DNA of 64,000 nt from Hydrogenovibrio sp. 3SP14C1 (lineage in GTDB: Bacteria; Pseudomonadota; Gammaproteobacteria; Thiomicrospirales; Thiomicrospiraceae), in the NCBI RefSeq assembly GCF_029625905.1, contig NZ_JARTLM010000005.1:1-64000 (forward strand), in the 5' to 3' direction. The notes under the pieces were generated by a model, which was not told where the DNA came from, did not search any database, and saw nothing but the letters and a program-made list of their open reading frames with translations. The position numbers and the translations under genes were made by a program. Shown here in pieces: positions 19,195 through 28,421 of this stretch (position 1 is its first letter; each line of letters starts with the position of its first letter).

Positions 19195-20564
19195 TGGCCT
19201 TGAAAATTTATAATACGGAAACACGTCAAAAAGAAACCTTTACGCCGATTCAGCCGAATAAAGTCGGGCTGTATGTCTGTGGTGTCACCGTCTATGATTA
19301 TTGTCATGTTGGGCATGCCCGAGTCATGGTAGTGTTTGATACGGTGGTGCGGCATTTACGCTCACTGGGCTACGACGTGACTTATGTTCGAAATATTACC
19401 GATATTGACGATAAAATCATTCAGCGTGCATTGGAAAACAAAGAGTCTATTCAGTCCTTAACGTCTCGTTTCATTGACGCGATGCATGATGATGAAAAAG
19501 CCTTGAATGTATTGCGCCCTGATATGGAACCCAAAGCCACAGAGCACATGAATGAAATCGAAACCATGATTTCAACACTCATCGAGAAAGGCTTTGCTTA
19601 TCCAGCAGAAAATGGCGATGTGTATTTTCATGTTAAATCGGATGAAGATTATGGACGTCTTTCAGGTAAAAATATTGAAGAGTTAGCTTCTGGCTCTCGA
19701 GTGGAAGTTAATTCGGTTAAAAAAGATCCGTTGGATTTTGTGTTGTGGAAAGCCTCAAAGGAAAATGAACCTGCCTGGCAATCTCCTTGGGGGGATGGAC
19801 GTCCTGGTTGGCATATCGAATGTTCTGCTATGTCGACCAAATGTTTGGGGAATCATTTTGACATTCACGGCGGTGGTTTGGATTTAAGCTTCCCGCATCA
19901 TGAGAATGAAATTGCTCAATCTGAATGTGCCACTGGTGAGCATTATGTGAACAGTTGGATGCATTGTGGGTTTGTTCGAATTGATGACGAGAAAATGTCC
20001 AAGTCCCTTGGAAATTTTTTCACGATTCGTGAAGTGTTAAAACAATACCACCCTGAAGTGATTCGTTATTTCTTATTGGCCAGTCACTACCGCAGCCCAG
20101 TCAATTATTCGGAAGAGAATTTGGACGTCGCTAAAGCCAGTGTAGGACGCTTATATTCTGCACTGGAGCTTGTCCCTGTTGCCCAAGCCGAACCGGCGGA
20201 TTCAAAGCTGGAAGCCGACTTTATGGCGGCAATGAATGATGACTTTAATACACCACAGGCAATGGCGGTTTTGTTTGAACTGGCTAAAGAGGTTAATAAA
20301 CAAAAATCACCAGGCCTGGCTGCTTTGTTAAAGAAATTGGCAAACCAACTGGGGTTATTAGAGCAAGCACCTGAGAGTTTCTTTAAATCCCAACCATCAG
20401 ACTCGGATTTGACGGAAGAGGTGATTGAATCTTTGATTACCGAAAGAGCCGAAGCGCGTAAAAATAAAGACTTTGCACGATCAGACGAGATTAGAGACCA
20501 GCTTCTGGCGCAGGGTATTGAGTTATTGGACAGTGCAGAAGGAACCACTTGGCGTAAGATTTAG
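19194..20564 (+). CDS. cysS: Cysteinyl-tRNA synthetase
   Basis: Charges tRNA-Cys. The 456-aa class I enzyme shows the zinc ligands ([23 protein letters not shown]), the HIGH equivalent CHVGHA and the signature [11 protein letters not shown]. The start shares one base with the glnS stop (TAATG), a classic coupled arrangement. An exact CCAGGCCTGG lies in the C-terminal part and is read as Pro-Gly-Leu (SPGLA). Confidence 0.97.
   Translation: MALKIYNTETRQKETFTPIQPNKVGLYVCGVTVYDYCHVGHARVMVVFDTVVRHLRSLGYDVTYVRNITDIDDKIIQRALENKESIQSLTSRFIDAMHDDEKALNVLRPDMEPKATEHMNEIETMISTLIEKGFAYPAENGDVYFHVKSDEDYGRLSGKNIEELASGSRVEVNSVKKDPLDFVLWKASKENEPAWQSPWGDGRPGWHIECSAMSTKCLGNHFDIHGGGLDLSFPHHENEIAQSECATGEHYVNSWMHCGFVRIDDEKMSKSLGNFFTIREVLKQYHPEVIRYFLLASHYRSPVNYSEENLDVAKASVGRLYSALELVPVAQAEPADSKLEADFMAAMNDDFNTPQAMAVLFELAKEVNKQKSPGLAALLKKLANQLGLLEQAPESFFKSQPSDSDLTEEVIESLITERAEARKNKDFARSDEIRDQLLAQGIELLDSAEGTTWRKI
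20310..20319. repeat. CCAGGCCTGG palindrome inside cysS
   Basis: An exact copy, read in frame as CCA GGC CTG (Pro-Gly-Leu) in a helical C-terminal region. Confidence 0.95.
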
Positions 20565-20640
20565 TACTTAGTCATTTAAGCCTTACTTTTGGTGTTGGAA
20601 ATAAGTTAATGTTATTTTTAACTTTTTTTGATATTAGTGT

Positions 20641-20669
20641 TTGACAATATAAGTTTTTCCTAATAGAAT
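20641..20669 (+). promoter_or_regulatory. Near-consensus sigma-70 promoter in the cysS-slt gap
   Basis: TTGACA at 20641-20646 is perfect and is followed after exactly 17 bp by TAGAAT at 20664-20669. It points to plus-strand transcription starting near 20676, where no gene starts; the only plus-strand signal downstream is a terminator. Confidence 0.75.
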
Positions 20670-20675
20670 ACACCT

Positions 20676-20768
20676 ATTCATGTTTCTTCATGAGTATCCT
20701 CCTCTGATTATTTCTTGTAAAAGAAATAATGTATTTAAAGCTCTAGTTGTCCCTAGAGCTTTTTTTTT
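20676..20768 (+). ncRNA. Candidate small RNA with three hairpins and an exposed anti-Shine-Dalgarno stretch
   Basis: A promoter of near-consensus quality and a strong terminator frame about 93 nt with no open reading frame. Hairpin 1 pairs 20675-20682 with 20689-20696 (one wobble pair). The linker 20697-20706 reads TCCTCCTCTG and would be single-stranded. Hairpin 2 pairs 20707-20716 with 20721-20730 perfectly around a four-base loop. The third hairpin is the terminator. A CU-rich, SD-complementary linker between stems is a common design of trans-acting regulatory RNAs, so it may block ribosome binding on target mRNAs. Family unknown; expression is inferred. Confidence 0.65.
20737..20768 (+). 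terminator. Rho-independent terminator of the small RNA candidate
   Basis: The 10-bp stem AAAGCTCTAG/CTAGAGCTTT with a six-base loop is followed by T residues up to 20768. On the minus strand the hairpin could also help end the slt operon, but without a long T run. Confidence 0.88.
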
Positions 20769-20770
20769 GC

Positions 20771-22762
20771 CTAAGATTGAGGCTTTCTATTCGTTTTATG
20801 AGCTGAGAGGGTTTTCGGTAATCCAATTGGATGCATGAAGTTTTCTAATCGATCGTATTTCTTATTCAGCATAGATTTAAAAATCGTTGTATATTCCAAA
20901 ACGGCTTTGACATAAGCGCGTGTTTCGGAGAATGGGATCGTTTCAATCCATTGATCAGCAGACATGATGGTATCTTTCGGAATCCATTGATCGACCCGAT
21001 GAGGCCCTGCATTGTAAGCAGCAGTGGCTAAAACACGACTGCCATTATATTTTTTGTGCAGGTAACTTAAATAAGCACTGCCCAGTTTGATATTTGACTC
21101 CGGGCTGGTTAAATGTGTGTATTGTCGTTTTTTAAAGCCCAGTTTACGTCCGATGTATCGAGCTGTTTTCGGCATTAATTGCATGAGTCCTACCGCACCA
21201 ACTGCAGAGCTGATATTGGCGGAAAAAGCACTTTCGCGCCGAATGACCCCATAGACCCAAGCTGGATCAATGGTGTTTTTGTCGGCTGCTTGCAACACAG
21301 GTTGCTTATAAGGCGTTGGAAAACGTAAAGATAAGTCATCCCATTTTTTGACTTTTGAAATGGTCTGAATAGCCAAGTTATGTTGATTCCAATCAGACAT
21401 AAAGTTTGCAATGGCTTCAAAGTCATCCTTATCAATGTGGTCAAGTAAGTGATACCATTCTCGTTTTAAACTTAGCTTCCAGTTGATTGCAATCAACTCT
21501 TGGATTACTTTGAGTTGCGGGTATTTTTGTGCCATTTTGGTTAAGCTTTTTTTCTGGCTTGGTGTTGGGTTGAATTGATACGGTTGGTTTAAACGGTCAG
21601 CGGACATAAAGCCGTAAAAGTTACGTTGTTGTGCCAGTAATTTAAAAATTGGCAGTGCTTTTTTTGTTTGGTTGAGCTCGTCTAAGGCACGCGCTTTCCA
21701 ATAGCGCCAACGTGTTTCGTTTTGTTGTTTCTCTGACAATAAGGCATACATGTCTAGATAATCGATCCAATTAGACTCACGGATCGCTACTTGAAGTTCC
21801 CAATCTAACGTTCTTTTATTTTTGCTCACTCGTTCAATCTGTGCCAAATACTCACTGGCTTTTGGGTGATACTGGTAAGCAAAACGTAAACTGATTTTGC
21901 TTTGAAGATCTGCTAGCTCGGTTGGATTTAAACCATATTGTTCATAACGCTGCGTCAACGTTTTCAGCGCAAGCTCCGGTTCGGAGTAAGATAATCTCTG
22001 TATCCCTTGCATAAAGATAGCTTGTCGAATGACAGGGCTGATATAAGCCGGAATCGCTCGAGTGACTTTTTTGGGGGTTTTGTAAGTTGCAATCCAAAAA
22101 TTCAAGGAACGACGTCCCATTTTAGATAAGTCACGACCAATTTTTTTGGCCTGGTTAATTTTGCCTTTTTCCATTGCCAGTCTGGCTTTAGACCAAACCA
22201 TTGAACCCGTAATCAAATGTTCTTTTCTTAGAAAGCGTTTAACTGGGTTGCATGTTTTTGGTAAAGAAATATGCGTTTTCCAAAGTGTTTGAGCTTTTTT
22301 CTGAACTTGGTTGGCTCGGTTGCGAGTAATGCTGGCTTGGATGAAGTAACACTCTAAAGAGACAGAGCGATATTCATCCTCTTTGTAATGTTTGAGATAC
22401 AAATCCCATTGGTAGGTTTCTGCAAGATAATGTAACCATTTGGACTTTAAAAAAAAAGGAAGTGGACTATTGGGGGTGTTATTTAAAAAAGACTCGATTA
22501 CACCACTTGGCGTATCTTTAAAATGGTATTTATAGTCTAAGTAAACAAGGTATGGGTAGAGCGGGTAATTTTTAAGTTGAGATTTATACTTTGAAATTAA
22601 AGGGCGATCATTGGCTTTGATCGCTTCATAGGCATCGAGAAACTTTTTTTGATTGTCTGTGAGTTTTGCATGGTCAATACTTGCAATAGCCTGATTGAAA
22701 GAGAGGCTTAAAGAGACACATAAAACAAGTAGGGTTTTAGGGATTCGTGCTGCAAAATGCAT
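20771..22762 (-). CDS. slt: Soluble lytic murein transglycosylase
   Basis: The 663-aa periplasmic enzyme cuts peptidoglycan glycan strands, forming 1,6-anhydro ends. A signal peptide (about 1-27, ending QAIAS) is followed by a long superhelical domain of short helices (about 30-450), as in Slt70. The C-terminal goose-type lysozyme domain carries the catalytic Glu in RRESAFSANISSAVGAVGLMQLMP and the motif AAYNAGPHRV. It begins 4 bp after mltD and is the last gene of gloB-mltD-slt. Confidence 0.93.
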   Translation of the reverse strand: MHFAARIPKTLLVLCVSLSLSFNQAIASIDHAKLTDNQKKFLDAYEAIKANDRPLISKYKSQLKNYPLYPYLVYLDYKYHFKDTPSGVIESFLNNTPNSPLPFFLKSKWLHYLAETYQWDLYLKHYKEDEYRSVSLECYFIQASITRNRANQVQKKAQTLWKTHISLPKTCNPVKRFLRKEHLITGSMVWSKARLAMEKGKINQAKKIGRDLSKMGRRSLNFWIATYKTPKKVTRAIPAYISPVIRQAIFMQGIQRLSYSEPELALKTLTQRYEQYGLNPTELADLQSKISLRFAYQYHPKASEYLAQIERVSKNKRTLDWELQVAIRESNWIDYLDMYALLSEKQQNETRWRYWKARALDELNQTKKALPIFKLLAQQRNFYGFMSADRLNQPYQFNPTPSQKKSLTKMAQKYPQLKVIQELIAINWKLSLKREWYHLLDHIDKDDFEAIANFMSDWNQHNLAIQTISKVKKWDDLSLRFPTPYKQPVLQAADKNTIDPAWVYGVIRRESAFSANISSAVGAVGLMQLMPKTARYIGRKLGFKKRQYTHLTSPESNIKLGSAYLSYLHKKYNGSRVLATAAYNAGPHRVDQWIPKDTIMSADQWIETIPFSETRAYVKAVLEYTTIFKSMLNKKYDRLENFMHPIGLPKTLSAHKTNRKPQS

Positions 22763-22766
22763 TACG

Positions 22767-24380
22767 TTAACTTTTGATCCATACTTTTATTTTAATACCT
22801 GGACGCAAGACTGCTGACTTTTTGATGCCATTCCAGTTACAAAGTTCTTGTGTGGTGACTTGGTATTTTTTTGCAACCACCCACAGGCTTTCACCTTCTT
22901 TTAGGGTATGTGACACTTTTCGGCCATAACGGTCTGAACGGATGACGAGCTTCTGTCCTTTTCGAATCGGTTCACGAATACTGATTCGATTCCATTCACA
23001 AAGTTTGCGAGGCGAGGTATTGTAATAACGAGCAATCGTCCAAAGGCTTTCTCCTGATTGAACCTTATGGAAATGTCTTTTGCCATTATATTTATTCGAT
23101 TTTTTTAAGGGTGTTTGCGCCAGCCTGTGGCTTTGTGGTAACGGGATTAAGAGCGTTTTCCCCGCGCGCAAAAAGCTGTTTTTCATGTGATTCAATTTTT
23201 TGATTTCACGGCTGGACGTATTATATTTAGCCGCGATAACACTTAAACTTTCGCCTGAACGAATGGTGTGTCGCATCCAGTTAACTTCATAGAAATGAGG
23301 TTGTTGCTGGTAATCCACTTCAAACGCATCAGCAACATCGATGGGCAGTAATACCGAGTGAGAACCACTTGGTGGTGTTGCTAAACGAAGGTAACCAGGG
23401 TTAAGAACTTTTAAAATATCAGGCGGTGTTTGAGTTGATTTTGCTACTTTAGGCAAACTAATCTGGTTCGAAATCTCAACACGCTTGAAAAAGGGAACGT
23501 TAGGGACCGGTTCCAGTTCAATGTCATAAGTCTCGCGATGCATGATTAAATTTGAAATGGCCAGTAATTGCGGAACGTAATGTTGTGTTTCTTTTGGTAA
23601 ATAACGACGGATATTCCAAAAAGACGGTTCGCCATTTGGGTGTTTTCTTAAATAGCGTTTTTGCGCTTTCAAAACATTGCCATAGCCGCCATTGTATGAA
23701 GCCAGTGCCAATAGCCAATCATAATTATTTTGTTTATAGAGTGCCTGCAGATAATCGAGTGCCGCAATCGTGCTTTTGTAGATGTCTTGGCGCCCGTCAT
23801 ACCACCAGTTTCGGTGTAGTCCAAACATATAACCGGTTGCCGGCATAAACTGCCATAAGCCGGAAGCATTTACATATGAGCGAGCATAAGGATAGTAACC
23901 ACTTTCAACAACCGGTAATAAAGCGATTTCATAGGGCATATGTCGACGGTTGACTTCATTTAGAATGAAGTAAAGATACGGTTTTGCTCTTACCGATACG
24001 CGTTTCAGATATGCCTTTTTATTTTCATAATAATTCATGTAATCTTTGAAGTGTTCGCTATTCGCGGGCGCTAAAAATAAGTGCTCACTCAGTTCTTGCC
24101 ACAAATCATCATAAGTAGGTTTGTCATTTAATAGAATCAAGGCTTGATCTAGTTGGTTCGACAGATCATCGTTAGTTTTTAACGCTAAAAAACGGTCAGT
24201 TGAGTTATGGATGGTTTTCTCAAAAGCATAGGTTTCCGCTGTATCAGTAATGGGCAATTTTGGAATACCGGTATCATTAGATACAGCATAACTATTGTCT
24301 TGATTATGGTGGGGGAAATTGCTACACCCCGATACAAGTGCGCTGATTACAATCAGCGAAAAAAAAGTATATCTATTCAT
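22767..24380 (-). CDS. mltD: Membrane-bound lytic transglycosylase D with three LysM domains
   Basis: The 537-aa lipoprotein (lipobox ALVSGC, Cys at residue 19) is anchored to the outer membrane and cleaves peptidoglycan. The transglycosylase domain shows ALLPVVESGYYPYARSYVNASGLWQFMP with catalytic Glu and LALASYNGGYGN. The C-terminus has three LysM repeats (HTIRSGESLSVIAAKYNT, HKVQSGESLWTIARYYNT, HTLKEGESLWVVAKKYQV) that bind glycan. It overlaps gloB by 8 bp, so translation is coupled. Confidence 0.94.
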   Translation of the reverse strand: MNRYTFFSLIVISALVSGCSNFPHHNQDNSYAVSNDTGIPKLPITDTAETYAFEKTIHNSTDRFLALKTNDDLSNQLDQALILLNDKPTYDDLWQELSEHLFLAPANSEHFKDYMNYYENKKAYLKRVSVRAKPYLYFILNEVNRRHMPYEIALLPVVESGYYPYARSYVNASGLWQFMPATGYMFGLHRNWWYDGRQDIYKSTIAALDYLQALYKQNNYDWLLALASYNGGYGNVLKAQKRYLRKHPNGEPSFWNIRRYLPKETQHYVPQLLAISNLIMHRETYDIELEPVPNVPFFKRVEISNQISLPKVAKSTQTPPDILKVLNPGYLRLATPPSGSHSVLLPIDVADAFEVDYQQQPHFYEVNWMRHTIRSGESLSVIAAKYNTSSREIKKLNHMKNSFLRAGKTLLIPLPQSHRLAQTPLKKSNKYNGKRHFHKVQSGESLWTIARYYNTSPRKLCEWNRISIREPIRKGQKLVIRSDRYGRKVSHTLKEGESLWVVAKKYQVTTQELCNWNGIKKSAVLRPGIKIKVWIKS

Positions 24381-25179
24381 TTAAACCTGCCTCAAGGATA
24401 TCGGTTTGGTCTAGTTCGTCTTTCCAAGCTCTTAAGGCTGCAAACAGGGCACCTGGTTGATCTTTTGGTTGAGATTGTCTGTCCATCAAGGTTTGCTTCA
24501 ACGGGAGAGTGTCGAAGCGTAAGAAAGGATTGGTTTTCTTTTCTAACCCAAGTGGAGCAGGGACGCAAGGGATTTTCTGTTGCGTTTTCATTTTGACATC
24601 CGCTAGACGTTTTTGAATAGCCGGTGTGTTCGGTTCTGCGGTATTGGCAAAATTAAGGTTCGCGTAAGTGTACTCATGGCCACAGTAAACCATACAGTCA
24701 TCATTTAGTGCTCTAAGCTTTAATAAAGAGTCAGCCATCAGTTCAGGCGGATGTTGCCATATTTTTCCGCAACCGCCTGTAAACAAGGTATCCCCACTGA
24801 AAAGTGCTTCTGGGTGATAAAAACTAATGTGCTCATCTGTATGTCCAGGCGTTGCAATGACTTGAAAGGTTTCTTCTAGAACTTGAATTTGCTCTCCATC
24901 TTTAACAGGGTAGGTCACAGGACTAAAAGGTCCTTGTGCATTACTGACAATCGGTACTTCACCCAGTGTCGACATCACGTCCTTAACACCATCTGTATGG
25001 TCGTAATGATGATGGGTTAACAAAATGCCAGCAAGTTGAAGTTGGTTTTCTTCAAAATGCTGAATAACCTTTTTGCTTTCCCCAGGGTCGACAATCCAGG
25101 CGCGGATTTCCGCAGGATTTTCAGATTGAATCACCCAAGTATAATTGTCGGACAGCGTCGATAAACCAACGATTTTCAT
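24373..25179 (-). CDS. gloB: Hydroxyacylglutathione hydrolase (glyoxalase II)
   Basis: Hydrolyses S-D-lactoylglutathione in methylglyoxal detoxification. The 268-aa metallo-beta-lactamase-fold protein has the binuclear metal motif THHHYDHTDG, then TPGHTDEHISFY, FSGDTLFTGGCGK and VYCGHEYTYANL, and the C-terminal glutathione-binding helices. It leads the gloB-mltD-slt run. The divergent methyltransferase gene starts about 60 bp upstream, and the gloB-methyltransferase-rnhA-dnaQ neighbourhood is common in gammaproteobacteria. Confidence 0.95.
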   Translation of the reverse strand: MKIVGLSTLSDNYTWVIQSENPAEIRAWIVDPGESKKVIQHFEENQLQLAGILLTHHHYDHTDGVKDVMSTLGEVPIVSNAQGPFSPVTYPVKDGEQIQVLEETFQVIATPGHTDEHISFYHPEALFSGDTLFTGGCGKIWQHPPELMADSLLKLRALNDDCMVYCGHEYTYANLNFANTAEPNTPAIQKRLADVKMKTQQKIPCVPAPLGLEKKTNPFLRFDTLPLKQTLMDRQSQPKDQPGALFAALRAWKDELDQTDILEAGLNE

Positions 25180-25237
25180 GTTAGACCTGTTAATTGATAT
25201 AATGACTTCATTCTAACAAATCTGTGTTTCAAAAGTG

Positions 25238-26023
25238 ATGATGAATCGAAGATTTCAATCCTTTTTGTATCGATTTTTTCAATCGCCAAAAGGGCACTCT
25301 TTATTACAACAAGAGAAGGCTTTAATTGAACAGGCTTTGGAGCAAGTTTTTGGGTTGTACTTGGTTCAGCTTGGAATCGTGTCGTCAGATGATTTGTTGT
25401 CGAATAGCCGAGTGAGCAATAAGGTGATGATTGACAACCATTGGTTACGTTTTCAAGGCGCAAAGTTTATTGAAGCCAATATCGATTTTCTGCCTTTGAA
25501 AAGTGATTCCATTGATGCAGTGGTCTTACCTCATACTTTGGAATCCGTGACCGACCCTTATCATGTTTTAAGACAAGTCGATGATGTTTTGATTGCGGAA
25601 GGCAATGTGTTGATAACAGGGTTTAACCCTGCTGGTTGTCGTATTATGCGTAATCTATTTGGTGAGCATCGCCGTCATTTTAAACAAGCAAATTTGGTTC
25701 GAGCACACCGAATCATTGATTGGTTGAACGTGTTAGGGTATGACATCGAGATGGTGTCTTATACTTCTCTAAGTTGTTTGATGAAGTCAGACGCATCAGA
25801 AAATCGTTGGAAACCAGTTGAGTTCATCGAACGTTTGCTAGAAAAAATGGGGCTTAATTTTGGTAACACCTATTGTATTTTAGCGAAAAAACGTGTGTTT
25901 TCTCCCACCCCGGTAGGCTTGAATTGGCGTGTATCAAACTGGTTAGCCGTTAATAAAGGGCGTTCGGTTGTCTCTAATCGTAGTCACCGAGCGCAGCGTA
26001 ATAGTTTAAAAAAGGATTCATGA
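25238..26023 (+). CDS. Class I SAM-dependent methyltransferase
   Basis: The 261-aa protein has a class I methyltransferase core at about 75-150: [47 protein letters not shown], the typical post-II and motif III region. The usual glycine-rich motif I is weak, as in this gloB/rnhA-linked family. The target is unknown. Three start codons follow one another at 25235 (GTG), 25238 and 25241 (ATG), none with a clear ribosome site. rnhA starts 4 bp after the stop. Confidence 0.85.
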   Translation: MMNRRFQSFLYRFFQSPKGHSLLQQEKALIEQALEQVFGLYLVQLGIVSSDDLLSNSRVSNKVMIDNHWLRFQGAKFIEANIDFLPLKSDSIDAVVLPHTLESVTDPYHVLRQVDDVLIAEGNVLITGFNPAGCRIMRNLFGEHRRHFKQANLVRAHRIIDWLNVLGYDIEMVSYTSLSCLMKSDASENRWKPVEFIERLLEKMGLNFGNTYCILAKKRVFSPTPVGLNWRVSNWLAVNKGRSVVSNRSHRAQRNSLKKDS

Positions 26024-26027
26024 ATTT

Positions 26028-26465
26028 ATGCAAGAAGTTGAGCTTTTCACCGATGGGGGGTGTCGCGGAAACCCTGGGCCAGGAGGTTGGGGTGCCTTGC
26101 TTAGGTTTGGTACGGTCGAAAAAGAATTAAAAGGTGCTGCATTTGATACGACGAATAATCGGATGGAATTGACTGCTGCTATTGAAGGACTTAAGGCTCT
26201 GAAAAAACCTTGTAAAGTCAAACTCACAACCGATTCACAATACGTTAAAAACGGCATTACGCAGTGGATGATGAACTGGAAAAAGAATAATTGGAAAACG
26301 GCTGCGAAAAAGCCAGTGAAAAACCAAGACTTATGGCAAGCCTTGGACGAAGCATTGCAACCCCATGATGTAAGTTGGGCTTGGGTAAAAGGGCATTCTG
26401 GACACGATGAAAATGAACGTGTTGATGACCTGGCAAACCAAGCCATGGACGAGTTAACGGGTTAA
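26028..26465 (+). CDS. rnhA: Ribonuclease HI
   Basis: Degrades RNA in RNA-DNA hybrids. The 145-aa protein has the four acidic catalytic residues: Asp in [16 protein letters not shown], Glu in [12 protein letters not shown], Asp in TTDSQYV and Asp in [12 protein letters not shown], plus the basic handle ([16 protein letters not shown]). Length equals the family's usual 145-155 aa. It follows the methyltransferase gene by 4 bp. Confidence 0.97.
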   Translation: MQEVELFTDGGCRGNPGPGGWGALLRFGTVEKELKGAAFDTTNNRMELTAAIEGLKALKKPCKVKLTTDSQYVKNGITQWMMNWKKNNWKTAAKKPVKNQDLWQALDEALQPHDVSWAWVKGHSGHDENERVDDLANQAMDELTG

Positions 26466-26487
26466 TCCGTACCCCAAAAAGTGATCT

Positions 26488-27072
26488 CTAAATGTGAGAA
26501 AAATCAGGTTCTGAAAAATGAACCGATTTTAAAATTTTATCTTTTCGATATTGCTTACCGTCTGTTCCAGTCTGATCTTGATTGGATCGAATCACAAAAA
26601 AGTCATTGATTTGATCATAGACGACATTGACACCTAACCGCTCATCATAATGTTTGACAGTTGCTTCTGCTTCTGCCTGATTCTTGCAAAACTTAGAAAA
26701 GTTGGAACGAACGACTTCTTCAAAAACCGCTTGTGAGGTAGCGAATGGGTTTGCAAGTTGCATTTTATCCAGCACATACAGAATCGACATTTGCGAAGCC
26801 GCCATGGGCTCTGGCAAGTTTAAATGATGGGTGATTCCCCAAGCCACAAACAGCATATCGCCCAACGCATCCAATTGTTCCGTTTTATCTTCTTCATGAA
26901 AAGCATCGAGAAACTCTTTTGCTTCTTCATCATAGAAAAATAGATGGTTGATACCATTTTGTTGTGAAGGAGGATTGCCAGCAACGGTTTGCCATGAAGC
27001 AGTGGGTTCTAAAAAGATTTTTCGTGCGTCGTCTGATGTAAATAATTGTTGTCTTAATCTCATGAGTTTCAT
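26488..27072 (-). CDS. All-alpha NTP pyrophosphohydrolase-like protein
   Basis: The 194-aa protein resembles the MazG/PRA-PH superfamily, which hydrolyses nucleoside triphosphates to monophosphates. The metal-binding helices appear as YDEEAKEFLDAFHEED and LDALGDMLFVAWG, and the later segment EEVVRSNFSKF matches the family's 'SN-SK' motif. The substrate is not known. It lies after dnaQ on the same strand, separated by 53 bp that contain a CCAGGCCTGG copy. An ATG at 27063 is a possible alternative start. Confidence 0.72.
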   Translation of the reverse strand: MKLMRLRQQLFTSDDARKIFLEPTASWQTVAGNPPSQQNGINHLFFYDEEAKEFLDAFHEEDKTEQLDALGDMLFVAWGITHHLNLPEPMAASQMSILYVLDKMQLANPFATSQAVFEEVVRSNFSKFCKNQAEAEATVKHYDERLGVNVVYDQINDFFVIRSNQDQTGTDGKQYRKDKILKSVHFSEPDFSHI

Positions 27073-27095
27073 CTATTTTAGGGGGTGAAAATTAG

Positions 27096-27105
27096 CCAGG
27101 CCTGG
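27096..27105. repeat. CCAGGCCTGG palindrome between dnaQ and the NTP pyrophosphohydrolase-like gene
   Basis: An exact intergenic copy, 20 bp beyond the dnaQ stop. Symmetry outside the core is weak, so it is a poorer terminator than the copy at 5654-5679. Confidence 0.95.
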
Positions 27106-27125
27106 TCAGAATTGTTCTTATTCCT

Positions 27126-27821
27126 TTACCAAGTAATCGATTCTCCGCATTTTTCGCTGATTTGTTGTAGCTTCCCATTATGAGCTACCAGTTCATCAGC
27201 TGAAGCTTTCAATACTTTGAGTGGTGCACGCTGGGTATTTAAATTCACTCGAGAAGCGTCACTTGAACTTCCTTCTTCATCTGCCAGAACCAAATCGGTT
27301 TGTCCACCCGTCATTGCGAGGTAAACATCGGCAAGAATTTCGGAATCGAGTAAAGCGCCGTGGAGGGTACGGTTAGAATTATCGATTAAGAATCGTTTAC
27401 AAAGAGCATCTAATGAGTTTCGTTGGCCAGGGTAAGCTTTTCGAGCCATTTTTAAACTATCGATAATCGTGCAATGATCTTCGATTTTCCCCCATTTGTT
27501 GGTGGGCAGTTGTGACAGCTCATGGTTGATGAACCCGACATCAAAAGGGGCATTGTGGATAATCAGTTCTGCTCCGGAAACAAATTCCATAAACTCATCA
27601 ACGACCTCTGCAAAAATCGGTTTTCCGACCAGGAATTCATCGGTGATTCCGTGTACCTCAATGGCATCAATCGGAACCTCTCTTTCTGGTTGGATGTACT
27701 GATGATAGTTGTTGTGGGTGAGTTTGCGTTTAATGAGCTCAACCGCTCCGATTTCAATAATCTTGTCCCCAGTTTTTGGGTCGAAACCAGTCGTTTCCGT
27801 ATCTAGCAATATTTGGCGCAT
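27126..27821 (-). CDS. dnaQ: DNA polymerase III epsilon subunit (proofreading exonuclease)
   Basis: The 231-aa protein is the 3'-5' exonuclease of the replicase. DEDDh residues are present: Asp7 and Glu9 in LLDTETTGFD, Asp in IHNAPFDVGFINHEL, and the His/Asp pair in LHGALLDSEILADVY. The C-terminal tail (about 185-231) is the part that binds the polymerase alpha subunit. It faces the SlyD-like gene divergently, with about 90 bp between starts. Confidence 0.95.
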   Translation of the reverse strand: MRQILLDTETTGFDPKTGDKIIEIGAVELIKRKLTHNNYHQYIQPEREVPIDAIEVHGITDEFLVGKPIFAEVVDEFMEFVSGAELIIHNAPFDVGFINHELSQLPTNKWGKIEDHCTIIDSLKMARKAYPGQRNSLDALCKRFLIDNSNRTLHGALLDSEILADVYLAMTGGQTDLVLADEEGSSSDASRVNLNTQRAPLKVLKASADELVAHNGKLQQISEKCGESITW

Positions 27822-27914
27822 GCTTGAGTCTTTCTCTTTAATATTGATGGTTTTTTTCGGGTAGAATATCCCTATTCAATATTTGTATTTTAATGTAATT
27901 TGAGAGTGATAAGT

Positions 27915-28340
27915 ATGAGAATTAAAAAAGGTAGTGAAGTCACTTTTCACTATGAACTCAAGAATGATAAAGGTGACCTTTTAGACAGTACTTTTGGTGG
28001 AGAGCCAGTTCATTATGTTCACGGTGAAGGTGAAATCGTTGAAGGACTTGAAACCTTTTTAGAAGGAGAAGAGCCTGGCTTTGAAGCGAAAGTCACGATT
28101 GAACCGGAAAAGGCTTATGGCGTCACGCGCGAGGATTTGGTTGTTTTTGCATCGCCTGAAAACTTTGATGACTCGGTTGAGATTAAAGTAGGCGAGACAG
28201 TTGAAACTGAAGACCCTGAAGGGAATGTGGTTCAGTTTCGCATTGTGGAAATTGAAGAAGACAAAGTTTACTTGGACGGCAATCATCCATTAGCAAATCA
28301 AACTCTAGAATATCGTGTTGAGGTTGTTGAAGTCGCTTAA
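27915..28340 (+). CDS. FKBP-type peptidyl-prolyl isomerase, SlyD-like
   Basis: The 141-aa protein has the SlyD/FkpB layout: a split FKBP domain (VTFHYELKNDKGDLLDSTFGGEPVHYVHGEGEIVEGLE) with an inserted 'flap' chaperone domain after EKAYG, returning at GNHPLANQTLEYRVEVVEV. It lacks the His-rich metal-binding tail of E. coli SlyD. ATG at 27915 is chosen over an upstream TTG because GAGAGTGATAAG precedes it. It ends in a strong terminator. Confidence 0.92.
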   Translation: MRIKKGSEVTFHYELKNDKGDLLDSTFGGEPVHYVHGEGEIVEGLETFLEGEEPGFEAKVTIEPEKAYGVTREDLVVFASPENFDDSVEIKVGETVETEDPEGNVVQFRIVEIEEDKVYLDGNHPLANQTLEYRVEVVEVA

Positions 28341-28363
28341 AGCGATATGAATGTAATATCTAT

Positions 28364-28391
28364 AAAAAAGCCCCGAATTCGGGGCTTTTTT
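28364..28391. terminator. Bidirectional rho-independent terminator between slyD-like and persulfide dioxygenase genes
   Basis: A perfect 28-bp palindrome (AAAAAAGCCCCGAA and its complement) with A and T runs at both ends lies between convergent genes. Confidence 0.93.
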
Positions 28392-28421
28392 TTTTATAAC
28401 CATAAAATAGAAAAGGGCGGC

